58,167 nt of DNA from NCBI GenBank assembly GCA_964464035.1, contig CAYXEN010000011.1:1-58167 (forward strand), read 5' to 3'. The notes beneath the pieces were generated by a model. It searched no databases and was not told the DNA's origin. It saw only the letters and a program-made list of their open reading frames with translations. Both the position numbers and the translations under genes were made by a program. Below are positions 1 through 7,378 of the stretch, piece by piece. Numbering within the stretch: the stretch's first letter is position 1; every line of letters begins with the position of its first letter. Source of the stretch: CAYXEN01 sp964464035 (GTDB lineage: Bacteria; Krumholzibacteriota; Krumholzibacteriia; WVZY01).

Positions 1-165
1 GGTGAATTATATTCATGCTTACATCGTCCGCGTCAATAAATTCGATTCCGACGGCCTGCACGTTCGTTCGAACGAGATCATTTATTCTCTATCCCCTTGC
101 CCCGTATGCTGCCGGGCAAACATGCCCCCGGCCGGCTGCCGACATCTTGCAATCCCATTATTATC
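1..165. other. left-edge region, no gene recognised
   Basis: No recognisable gene lies here. The plus strand is open from position 2 to a TGA at 167-169 (about 55 codons), but the translation resembles nothing I know. It could be the tail of a gene that starts outside the window. Confidence 0.3.
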
Positions 166-194
166 TTGACTTTTCTTAGAAATTGTTATAAAAT
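166..194 (+). promoter_or_regulatory. sigma70-type promoter of the cysteine-rich peptide operon
   Basis: TTGACT (166-171) and TAAAAT (189-194) are separated by exactly 17 bases, about 60 bases upstream of the first gene of the radical SAM operon. No other comparably good promoter was noticed before the HExxH gene at 6019, so this may drive the whole run of seven genes. Confidence 0.6.
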
Positions 195-255
195 TGCGGC
201 GCATTGAGGAAAAGAGGGAAATTTTGTCCTTTTTTCAACCTTCCGATTGATTCTC

Positions 256-1251
256 ATGTCAAAGCCCGATAAAGATATAAGCCAAAAAGAAATCGCATCC
301 GAACTGGCCAAGGACGTCGCCGCAGAGATAGAAGACCAGCTTTCCTCCAGGCTCAAAGCGTTATTGCAGGAATCGATCGATGTCGAATCGGTCTGCGAAT
401 TGATCGAGCAACTCGATTTGGAGGAGCGGATCAATTCGCGGTTCATGGGGATCCTGGAGCGGGAGCACAACTTTCGCCACGAGCTCATGAGAGTATTACC
501 CGCCATGCAGAAGCTCATTCGCGAGCTTCGCCTCGACCTCGAGTTGACGAAGCGAGCTCTCGCCTCCCTTGGCCATACGGGCGTCATGGCGAGGAAACAA
601 ATGGAAAAGCAGCTTACGCTGGAGCTCTTCCCGCCGGAGACGCCCGAGCCCGGAGCCGGGATCCAGGCCCGGTATTTTCGCTCGCCGCCCGGGCGCGAAG
701 CGGTGGATTGCCGGGAGCGCCTCGATCTTTGCAGAGCTGCTTGTTGCAGATTGTTCAACGCCTACCTTTCCCCCCATGAAATCCGTTCCAAGAACTACGA
801 GTGGGATGCGGGACGACCGTACGCTCTTGTGCGGAGAAACGGCTCTTGCGTCTACCTTTCCGCCGACTGCAATTGCCAAGTGTATGACGACCGGCCTCTT
901 TCATGTTCCACGTACAGTTGCAGGAACGACAAGAGAATCTGGCAGGATTTCGACAAAAGGATCCTCAATCCCAAGCTGAAGCGATGGTTGGAAAAGGAAA
1001 ACTTCGTGCCGGACATGGACAGGGAGGAGCCGGAGATCGCCGCAAAGTCGGCGGCGGCCGTTCCGGAGGAGGGGAGCTCCGAACTTTCTCCGGCCCACTC
1101 GGCCCCGGGGGAGAAGGGCGTGGGCACTGGAGAGGCCGAACACGATCTACTCTCGCCCGATTTTTCAGAACTTAAGTCACGTATGGCCCCCAGACCACGA
1201 TTGGTTTTCGATCCGAAGGAAACTTCTCCCGAAGACCGAAGCGGCGATTGA
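256..1251 (+). CDS. YkgJ-type cysteine-cluster protein (Zn/Fe-binding), first gene of the radical SAM operon
   Basis: This is a 331-residue protein with an N-terminal half that looks helical and charged (residues about 1-120). A central cysteine cluster follows at residues 152-222 and includes the CxxxCC signature (CRAACC, 159-164) and later Cys at 198, 205, 207, 217 and 222. That pattern marks the YkgJ/CxxCxxCC family, which binds a metal or an Fe-S cluster and whose function is mostly unknown. The last 80 residues are low-complexity. I chose the ATG at 256 over a TTG at 247; neither has a clear ribosome binding site. The gene ends 28 bases before a radical SAM gene, so I infer it is an accessory protein of that pathway, perhaps in cluster or cysteine handling. 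Confidence 0.8.
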   Translation: MSKPDKDISQKEIASELAKDVAAEIEDQLSSRLKALLQESIDVESVCELIEQLDLEERINSRFMGILEREHNFRHELMRVLPAMQKLIRELRLDLELTKRALASLGHTGVMARKQMEKQLTLELFPPETPEPGAGIQARYFRSPPGREAVDCRERLDLCRAACCRLFNAYLSPHEIRSKNYEWDAGRPYALVRRNGSCVYLSADCNCQVYDDRPLSCSTYSCRNDKRIWQDFDKRILNPKLKRWLEKENFVPDMDREEPEIAAKSAAAVPEEGSSELSPAHSAPGEKGVGTGEAEHDLLSPDFSELKSRMAPRPRLVFDPKETSPEDRSGD

Positions 1252-1279
1252 TGTCGGTTCAGTCCGGAAAAGGACGACC

Positions 1280-2458
1280 ATGGAGTCAGGGCGCATCGGC
1301 AAATCGATTTTCCCCTCACTGATAAGGGGTCACAGGCTCTCTTCGCACCTTCCCGCTTTGACGTACATGGAGCTCATCCTCACCAACCGCTGCAACATGC
1401 GGTGCACGTATTGCTTCGAAGCCCTCAAGGATGCCAGGGAAATGTCCGAGGACACGGTCCTGGCCGCCATCGATTTTTTCATGGAGTATTCGAGGGACGC
1501 AAAGAACCTGTCCATTCTCTTCTTCGGAGGGGAACCCCTCATCCGCTACGACTTGATAAGAAAGACCGTGCTGGTGGCTCGGGAGAAAGCGTGGAACAGG
1601 GGCAAGAGGATCTCCTTCGACATGACTACGAACGGCACCCTGATCGCCCGCGAACACCTGCGCTTTTTCAAGAAGAACAACGTGAAGTTTCTCCTCAGCA
1701 TGGACGGAGGCAAGGAGGACCATGACAGGAACCGGCGCTTTCCCAACGGGTCGGGCAGCTTCGACGTCCTGAGAAAGAAAATGCCGATGTTCAAGCGCTA
1801 TCAACCGTGGCAAGGAGTGAAGATCACCGTTACGCCGGAAAGCGCATTGAACCTCAGCAAGAACCTCGAGGAACTCTGGCGAATGGGCATCAACCAGTTC
1901 ATCATCGGGTACGCTCATGGTTTGAAATGGAATACCGAGGATATTCTCCGCTACGAGCAGGGATTGAAAGAAGCATGCGAGCTCTATCTCGAGATGAAGT
2001 TCCACAAGCGGTATTTCCGCCTCACTCTTTTCGAGGAGGGGGAAGTCGGCGAAGAGGACAGGGACAAGCTGTTCGGATGCGGCGCCGGGCGGGGGAGGTT
2101 CTGCGTGGACGCGCAGGGCGACCTGTACGGTTGCTCCAAGCTGGCCACGATCACCGGGGACAAGAGTGGAGTCCTGCCCTTCGGCAATGTACACAAGGGG
2201 TTCACGAACATCGACAACAGGTTGAAGTTTCTTGTGAGCAACATAGAACCGAGGGCGAAGTGCAAGCAATGCGAGTTCAAGATGCAGTGTCGTGGAGGCT
2301 GCCCCGCGGTCAACTATGTGCATACGAACAGCATCTACGACCCGGACGACGTATCGTGCAAGATCACTTTCATAACCAAGCGCATCCAAAGATACATGCG
2401 CGATCGCCACGTTGAAGTTTTCGGGAAGCGACCCTCGACGAGCAAGGAGGTGAGCTAA
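1280..2458 (+). CDS. radical SAM/SPASM peptide-modifying enzyme (copy 1)
   Basis: This 392-residue enzyme has the radical SAM motif CxxxCxxC at residues 38-45 (CNMRCTYC), which binds the [4Fe-4S] cluster that cleaves S-adenosylmethionine. The glycine-rich FFGGEP segment follows. The C-terminal SPASM region has the order C-x2-C-x5-C-x3-C-xn-C (CKQCEFKMQCRGGC onward), which binds auxiliary clusters. The layout and length match peptide maturases of the anaerobic sulfatase-maturase/PqqE/sactipeptide type. An AAGGA ribosome site precedes the ATG. It is a clear paralogue of the enzyme at 4104-5258, sharing KRYQPW, TPESA and INQFIIG blocks, and the cysteine-rich protein lies between the two. I infer that protein is the substrate; the chemistry is unknown. 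Confidence 0.93.
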   Translation: MESGRIGKSIFPSLIRGHRLSSHLPALTYMELILTNRCNMRCTYCFEALKDAREMSEDTVLAAIDFFMEYSRDAKNLSILFFGGEPLIRYDLIRKTVLVAREKAWNRGKRISFDMTTNGTLIAREHLRFFKKNNVKFLLSMDGGKEDHDRNRRFPNGSGSFDVLRKKMPMFKRYQPWQGVKITVTPESALNLSKNLEELWRMGINQFIIGYAHGLKWNTEDILRYEQGLKEACELYLEMKFHKRYFRLTLFEEGEVGEEDRDKLFGCGAGRGRFCVDAQGDLYGCSKLATITGDKSGVLPFGNVHKGFTNIDNRLKFLVSNIEPRAKCKQCEFKMQCRGGCPAVNYVHTNSIYDPDDVSCKITFITKRIQRYMRDRHVEVFGKRPSTSKEVS

Positions 2459-2532
2459 GGCAAACTCAAACAGGCAGGTATGAATCATCCGTATCGTTAT
2501 TCGCGAATCATGACCCATCATGGGGGGTGAAC

Positions 2533-3063
2533 ATGAAAAAGAAGATTCTAAAAGGGCTTACCAGGAGGGATTTCATCATTCTTTCCTCGGTGACCGGAGC
2601 TGCTCTTGCCACCAGCAAGCTCGATGCCTTCGGCGAGAGCAAAGGCGTTCTCAAGCCGGGCGAAACCGCGGAAGGCAAGCCCTTCCTGGCGGCCTCGGGC
2701 AGCGCTGCGGCCGGCGCAAAAATCGTCTTGAACAAGAAGGCTGACCGTATTTTTGTGCACCGCATCGCCGTGGACAAGCTGGATGAAAAGGGCAGGATCA
2801 CGGTCGATTTTCGCTTCGAGGGCCCGACCGCCGGATCCAAGCCCGTTCTCCTAACGCTCATTCTGATCGACGATTCGGGCAGTGCGTTCAAGACCTTGGA
2901 GCGCAGATGCGAGGACTTGAGGCTCAAGCCTTCGAAGATCGTTCAGCATGGGCCGAAATCCTTCGATGCACAACCCAGGCAGAACCACGAGGAGATCGAT
3001 ATCAGCCTGGATGACCTGTCTCGTTTGGGCAGCGTCAAGATCGAGTTCAGGCGGATTCATTGA
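2533..3063 (+). CDS. small Tat-exported protein of unknown function in the radical SAM operon
   Basis: This 176-residue protein begins with a twin-arginine signal (TRRDF at residues 10-14, then a hydrophobic stretch and a small-residue region near 25-35), so it is probably exported folded by the Tat system. The mature part has alternating hydrophobic residues that suggest beta strands and only one cysteine. I recognise no family. The ATG at 2533 fits the GGGGTGA ribosome site better than the in-frame GTG at 2527. The 74-base gap upstream contains a perfect 10-bp palindrome, ATTCGCGAAT (2499-2508), of unknown role. The gene ends 15 bases before the cysteine-rich protein gene, so it may be an exported partner or a second substrate. 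Confidence 0.75.
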   Translation: MKKKILKGLTRRDFIILSSVTGAALATSKLDAFGESKGVLKPGETAEGKPFLAASGSAAAGAKIVLNKKADRIFVHRIAVDKLDEKGRITVDFRFEGPTAGSKPVLLTLILIDDSGSAFKTLERRCEDLRLKPSKIVQHGPKSFDAQPRQNHEEIDISLDDLSRLGSVKIEFRRIH

Positions 3064-3078
3064 GACAGGAGGGACACG

Positions 3079-4056
3079 ATGGAAACACCGATTGTCGATT
3101 CTGTATTGATTGCAAAGGTCATTCGCAGGCTGGAAGAAAGGCAAAAGCGATTCGAGCTGGCAAGGGAGATTCTTGCCGGGATCCGCAAATCCACCGGGGC
3201 GGCCAAGGATCTTCCCTTCGCAGGCGAAAAGGACGTCACGGGCGAAGGGCTTTGTTCCAATCCCGGCGGCTCGGGCAGGTTCGATTGTGCAACCAACGAT
3301 TTCTCTTGCGCGCAATCCTTCGCATGCGACCCCAATTTCAAGTACAGCGACTGCAACGGTTCCGCGACCGGATTCAGTTGCAACGATGCGACTCCTTTTA
3401 CATGCGATAACGGCCAAGGAGGAACGGATACTTTCTACGATTGCGACGAGTTCAGCTGCGGCGGGGGCACGAACAAGTATACCTGCAACGCCGATTACGA
3501 CTTCTTCTGCGGAGACCAGTTCGATTGCACGAACGAGCACAATTGCAGCGCAGGTCATATTTTCGACTGCACCGATGATCACAATTGCAGCGGGACTTTC
3601 ACTTGCTCGGCCGATGGGCGAAACGCATGTAATCAACAATATCCCTACAGCATGGACGAGAATGATCATGCTCCGGGAGATTACGGTTGCGGCTGGCATG
3701 GCGGCGATCTGGACGTATTCAATTGCAAGGACACGTTCAGCTGCATGGCAAAGGACGAGTTCGAGTGCGAGTTGACTACGACCTTCAAGTGCGGCGATGG
3801 AGCCGGAACGGATGACTTCAAGTGCAGCACGGCGGATGCCGGCGGAAAGGGCTTTCAATGTGAAACCAAGGATGGATTCACATGCGCAGGCACATTCGAT
3901 TGCGCCACTATATATAACACGCAAGCTGAGATCCCGACTCTTTCGCCTATAGGAATGGCCATCCTGACAAGCGTGCTCGGCGGAACCGGCGCACTCCTCA
4001 TTTGGCTCAAGAAGAGGCGGGAGCAAGTGGCGGCCGAGGCGTCGGAGGAGGTTTGA
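3079..4056 (+). CDS. cysteine-rich aromatic-x-Cys repeat protein with IPTL-CTERM-like anchor; likely radical SAM substrate
   Basis: This 325-residue protein has three parts. Residues 1-57 form a charged, helix-like leader with no Sec or Tat signal. Residues 59-275 hold 26 cysteines. In 23 of them an aromatic residue sits exactly two positions before the Cys: 18 F-x-C, 3 Y-x-C (122, 136, 204) and 2 H-x-C (156, 170). The exceptions are Cys59, 92 and 184. A cysteine-free spacer (185-203) separates a block of 17 from a block of 9. Residues 285-314 carry IPTLSPIGM, a hydrophobic stretch and KKRR, which matches the IPTLxxWG-CTERM sorting signal except that the Trp is Ile. A strong AGGAGGG site (3067-3073) precedes the ATG. 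Two radical SAM/SPASM genes flank it, so I infer a multi-core modified peptide precursor. Confidence 0.88.
   Translation: METPIVDSVLIAKVIRRLEERQKRFELAREILAGIRKSTGAAKDLPFAGEKDVTGEGLCSNPGGSGRFDCATNDFSCAQSFACDPNFKYSDCNGSATGFSCNDATPFTCDNGQGGTDTFYDCDEFSCGGGTNKYTCNADYDFFCGDQFDCTNEHNCSAGHIFDCTDDHNCSGTFTCSADGRNACNQQYPYSMDENDHAPGDYGCGWHGGDLDVFNCKDTFSCMAKDEFECELTTTFKCGDGAGTDDFKCSTADAGGKGFQCETKDGFTCAGTFDCATIYNTQAEIPTLSPIGMAILTSVLGGTGALLIWLKKRREQVAAEASEEV
3253..3903 (+). repeat. coding region for the aromatic-x-Cys repeats
   Basis: This segment encodes residues Cys59 to Cys275 of the cysteine-rich protein. Neighbouring cysteines are mostly 6-9 residues apart (range 5 to 20). The middle residue of the tripeptide varies: D five times, S and T four times each, N three times, K twice, and A, F, G, E and Q once each. 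The DNA is not a simple tandem repeat, so the pattern is kept at protein level, which suggests selection on the tripeptide and not recent duplication. Confidence 0.85.
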
Positions 4057-4103
4057 AGGTTCCGAGTCGCAGAGGATAGCAGATACAGAAAGCCCTTCGA
4101 GCT

Positions 4104-5258
4104 ATGAGCGGCAAACCCAACGCTGCCGATTATGCGCGGCGGTTGACGTTACAGAGGATTCATCCGCGAATCGTGAAGCTCGAGCTCATCTTGACGGAGA
4201 GCTGTAACCTGGATTGCAGCTATTGCTTCCAGGCGGACAAGAGCGCCCCTCGTCGAATGAGCCGGGACGTGGCCTACCGCGCTATCGAGTTCCTGATGGA
4301 TGCCAGCAGGGACGCCGAAGAAGTGATGATCGGCTTCATCGGCGGCGAACCGATGCTGCACTACGATCTCCTGCGGGATTGCATATTCTTCGCAAAGGAG
4401 CGGGCCTCGGAGCGAAAGAAGCGAGTGTTCTTCGAAATGACGACGAACGGCACGATGCTGACGGAGGAGCACGCGCGCTTTTTTCGCCGGGCCGGGTTGA
4501 AGTACCTGCTCAGCCTGGATGGGATCGAGAATGAAAACGATCTTCACAGGCTGAGCCGGCGGGGATGCGGAACAGCGCGGGAAGTCATCGAAAAACTTCC
4601 GATGCTCAAGCGCTATCAACCCTGGCTGGGATCCAGAATGACGGTCACCCCGGAGAGTGCCGGGCACATCCGCAAGAACGTCGAGTTCCTTCATCGTCGA
4701 AAGATCAACCAGTTCATCATAGGGTTCGCGGCCGGCGTCGAGTGGACCGATGATGACATTGTTTCCTACGGGCAGGGGCTGAAGGAGCTCTTCGAGTTCT
4801 ACCTGGGCGAAACACTGGCCAAGGGCGACAAATCTCTGCGCATCGGGCTGTTCGAGGGCGGCAATTCGTTCGAAAGCGCCCTGCATAGGAGAATACCTTT
4901 CGGTTGCGGCGCAGGGTCCCAGCGCTTGTCGGTCTCGACCGCGGGGGAGTATTACGGCTGTTCCAAGCTTGCTTCCGTGATGGGATTCAGGAACGGAATC
5001 CTGCCCCTGGGTGATGTCCACGACGGAATCAGCAACGTGTCGAATCGCATTTCCCTGCTGAACGATTCTTCCGCCCCGAGGCTCAAGTGCAAGGATTGCC
5101 TCTTGAGCGCTAGATGCCAGGGGGGATGCTATGCGGACAATTACCGTGATACGGGAAACATTTACGTGCCGGCCGATTACTATTGCAAGCTCATCTTCGC
5201 GCAGATGGAGGCGTGCAACTACGCGAGAGGGCGGAAGGAGGAGTTGGGGCTTCAATAG
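4104..5258 (+). CDS. radical SAM/SPASM peptide-modifying enzyme (copy 2)
   Basis: This 384-residue enzyme has the radical SAM CxxxCxxC at residues 34-41 (CNLDCSYC), a FIGGEP glycine-rich motif, and a C-terminal SPASM cluster-binding set (CKDCLLSARCQGGC followed by a last Cys in YYCKL). It is a paralogue of the enzyme at 1280-2458 along its full length, with the shared blocks KRYQPW, TPESA, INQFIIG and QGLKE. The ribosome site is weak, unlike that of the cysteine-rich gene just upstream, which fits low enzyme and high substrate expression. Having two diverged copies suggests either different crosslinks or different parts of the substrate, but the sequence does not decide this. Confidence 0.93.
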   Translation: MSGKPNAADYARRLTLQRIHPRIVKLELILTESCNLDCSYCFQADKSAPRRMSRDVAYRAIEFLMDASRDAEEVMIGFIGGEPMLHYDLLRDCIFFAKERASERKKRVFFEMTTNGTMLTEEHARFFRRAGLKYLLSLDGIENENDLHRLSRRGCGTAREVIEKLPMLKRYQPWLGSRMTVTPESAGHIRKNVEFLHRRKINQFIIGFAAGVEWTDDDIVSYGQGLKELFEFYLGETLAKGDKSLRIGLFEGGNSFESALHRRIPFGCGAGSQRLSVSTAGEYYGCSKLASVMGFRNGILPLGDVHDGISNVSNRISLLNDSSAPRLKCKDCLLSARCQGGCYADNYRDTGNIYVPADYYCKLIFAQMEACNYARGRKEELGLQ

Positions 5259-5263
5259 GGGTG

Positions 5264-6022
5264 ATGAAAGCAATCGAGAACAATGATTCGATGATGCAAT
5301 GGCTGCTCGCTCTGGATCGCGAAATCTATCCCGGCGATTACGTCGATCGCGCCAGGGCGATGCTCGATAGAGGCCGCGCCCTTGCAAGAGATCGTCTTGA
5401 AGTGGATGCATCGGCGCATTCCGCGGCCTCCGTCCTGGCCGATATCGTCTTCAGGTCCTTCGGGATAATGTTTTCCGCCGACGGCCCCGGCGATGTATTC
5501 AGTTTGACTTCGGTCCTCAATTGCAAGCGGGCATCGTGTCTCGGCATCACGCTGGTCTACGTTGCGCTGGCCGAGCATGTCGACCTTCCCGTCAAGGGAG
5601 TTCTCTACGATCAGCACATCGCGCTGAAGTACTCCGCGGCTGACGTCGAATTGAACATAGAACCCAGGTTCAGCGGGAAGATACTGGACCGGATCCATGC
5701 TCAAAAGTTCTATGGGGCCCGGTTCTCGCCGCCGTACGGCCTGCCCCTTTCCAGGAGCGGATTGCAGGCCGTCGTTCTTGCGAATCGCGCCCCCGTCGCC
5801 CTGGGCAGGCTGGGGGCGGACGAGGCGTTGCGGGATCTCGACTCCGCCATCGATATCTTGCCCTCCTACGCCACGGCCTGGATAAACAAAGCGGTCATAA
5901 TGTTCGAGTCGGGGAAAGCACGACAAGCAGGGGAGCTCCTGGAAAGAGCGCGAAAGCTCTCGCCCGGGCCCCGAACGACGGGATTGATCGACGAGATCCA
6001 AGAGCGGTACGCAAGTTCATGA
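5264..6022 (+). CDS. transglutaminase-like (SirB1-type) protein with TPR region
   Basis: This 252-residue protein has a central segment (residues about 80-125) resembling the transglutaminase-like fold of SirB1-type proteins. Cys92 (in RASCLGI) and His118 (in DQHIAL) sit where a papain-like Cys-His pair would be, about 26 residues apart. Residues about 177-235 look like a TPR pair ending in LLERARKLSP. No signal peptide is visible. The gene starts 5 bases after the second radical SAM gene and overlaps the next gene by an ATGA, so the three are probably translationally coupled. Many SirB1-like proteins lack the Cys, so its presence makes a peptidase or acyl-transfer activity possible, but this is inference. 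Confidence 0.7.
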   Translation: MKAIENNDSMMQWLLALDREIYPGDYVDRARAMLDRGRALARDRLEVDASAHSAASVLADIVFRSFGIMFSADGPGDVFSLTSVLNCKRASCLGITLVYVALAEHVDLPVKGVLYDQHIALKYSAADVELNIEPRFSGKILDRIHAQKFYGARFSPPYGLPLSRSGLQAVVLANRAPVALGRLGADEALRDLDSAIDILPSYATAWINKAVIMFESGKARQAGELLERARKLSPGPRTTGLIDEIQERYASS

Positions 6023-6678
6023 AAGCCAAGTGGCAGAGTTACAGCAAGGGCAGGATAGGCGTCTATTCGAGAAATATCCCGGAGCCCTATGTCGTTTCGG
6101 TGAGAAATATCCTCTCCGCGGCGCGCAGGTGCCTCGCCGTCTCGTTCGGCCTTCCCACTCCGGGGCACTTGGAAGTGATCATGATCAAGAATGGAAAGAG
6201 CTCGCCCAGGCTTTGGACCAACGGCAAGGACTCGATATTCCTGGTGGTTTCGAAAACGAGAGACCTCAAAGCGCCCAAGAAAAGCGGCATACATCATGTC
6301 TACGGTCTTTGCCACGAGCTGGCCCACATCGCCATGTACAGGAGAATACGAAACGTTTATTCACTACCTCCGGGATGGGGTGAAGGCTGGGCTCATTACG
6401 CGGCGTCGACGGCCCTCGTTCCCTATGTCTGGAAGCGCTTGGGAGAGGACGCATGGCCCGATCCCTATCCCTACGTGAAGACTGAAGGCAAGCAGAGATT
6501 CCTCGGGCAGATTTCCCGGGCGGGCAGCCTGTCGGACCATACTCTCGAGGCCGCCGCCAAGCTCTACATGATTGAATCCAAGAAGGGGCGAAAGCAAATC
6601 GGGCACATGTTGTTGCGAAGCGAAGCGAGAGGTTTGACCGGGGATAGTCTTGTTCTCCTTCTCGAAAAGATGCTGTGA
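6019..6678 (+). CDS. small HExxH zinc metallopeptidase-like protein
   Basis: This 219-residue protein has HELAH at residues 99-103 (a HExxH zinc site) and Glu122 in GWGEGWAHY, 19 residues after the second His, which fits a gluzincin-like third ligand. There is no signal peptide and no membrane segment, so it is predicted cytoplasmic. The ATG overlaps the previous stop (ATGA). As the last gene of the radical SAM operon it is a candidate to process the cysteine-rich protein, for example by removing its 57-residue leader. That role is inferred from context only. I could not assign a named peptidase family. Confidence 0.75.
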   Translation: MKAKWQSYSKGRIGVYSRNIPEPYVVSVRNILSAARRCLAVSFGLPTPGHLEVIMIKNGKSSPRLWTNGKDSIFLVVSKTRDLKAPKKSGIHHVYGLCHELAHIAMYRRIRNVYSLPPGWGEGWAHYAASTALVPYVWKRLGEDAWPDPYPYVKTEGKQRFLGQISRAGSLSDHTLEAAAKLYMIESKKGRKQIGHMLLRSEARGLTGDSLVLLLEKML

Positions 6679-6691
6679 GCCGAACCCCGCC

Positions 6692-7378
6692 TCACCACTC
6701 GATCTCCCCTATGAGCTTCATCATCTCGTCCAGCCCGTCCACCACGAGATCCGCACCGGGAAAATCGAACGCCCGCGTCTCTGGCGACCTGACGACTATT
6801 ATTGGAATCCCCGCCGCCTTGGCCGCCTGGAGTCCTTTCTCCGCGTCCTCGAGGACGAGGCAGTCGCCCGCTTGCAGTTCGAGGAGCCCGATGGTCTTTA
6901 TGAAGACTTCCGGATCGGGCTTCGTCCGGGAGACGTCATCCTTGCCCACGATCACGGGAAAGAGTCGGCGGAGCCCCTCGTTCTCGAGTATCGCCTCGAT
7001 GTCGGCGCGATGCGATCCGCTCGCGATGGCGAGCTTTCTGCCCGAGTCGGCGAAGAGCTTGACCATCTCCCTCGCCTCGGGGTAGAAGCGGATGCTCCCG
7101 TCCCGGCAGTAGCGGCTGAATATGGGGCGCTTCTTCTCTATTATATCCGCCGGATCGAGGTCGAGGCCGTGCCTCTCGATCTCCCCGCGCGCGCCGTGTC
7201 CCAGCGAGGTCCAGTACTTGTAATACTCTTTCTCGTCTATGGTGTGCCCGTGCCTGGCGAAGACCTCGCTGTACGAGAGAAAGTGGTACCTCTCGCTGTC
7301 GGCGAGGAGCCCGTCGAAATCGAAGATGATCCCCCGCGCCCTATCGAGGAGGCGGGCGAGGGTCGTGATCTTATCCAA
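6692..7378 (-). CDS. HAD-superfamily hydrolase, beta-phosphoglucomutase/phosphatase-like
   Basis: This 228-residue protein carries the HAD motifs in order: DFDGLLADS at 20-28 (nucleophile Asp20 and acid/base Asp22), Ser120 in the IASGS segment, Lys153 in TKPDPE, and the acidic pair Glu177-Asp178 in LEDA. The helical cap between motifs I and II is of the beta-phosphoglucomutase/phosphoglycolate phosphatase type. The substrate, probably a small phosphorylated sugar or related metabolite, cannot be deduced. Its start overlaps the end of the upstream membrane-protein gene by 8 bases, so the two are likely co-translated. It converges on the radical SAM operon. Confidence 0.88.
   Translation of the reverse strand: MDKITTLARLLDRARGIIFDFDGLLADSERYHFLSYSEVFARHGHTIDEKEYYKYWTSLGHGARGEIERHGLDLDPADIIEKKRPIFSRYCRDGSIRFYPEAREMVKLFADSGRKLAIASGSHRADIEAILENEGLRRLFPVIVGKDDVSRTKPDPEVFIKTIGLLELQAGDCLVLEDAEKGLQAAKAAGIPIIVVRSPETRAFDFPGADLVVDGLDEMMKLIGEIEW

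Noticed and set aside
1316..2521. Minus-strand open frame opposite the first radical SAM gene
   Set aside because: The plus strand carries the CxxxCxxC and SPASM motifs; the antisense frame has no recognisable features.
3253..3903. CRISPR array or tandem DNA repeat in the cysteine-rich gene
   Set aside because: The repeats are at protein level with variable spacing and sequence. There are no identical DNA repeats or regular spacers.
3079..4056. Classification as a SCIFF, CXXX-repeat or Cys-every-fifth RiPP precursor
   Set aside because: The cysteine spacing is mostly 6-9 and irregular, the protein is far longer than those precursors, and the constant feature is the aromatic residue two positions before Cys.
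3079..4056. Metallothionein or ferredoxin-like protein
   Set aside because: There are no CxC or CxxC clusters typical of those proteins; the nearest cysteines are five residues apart.
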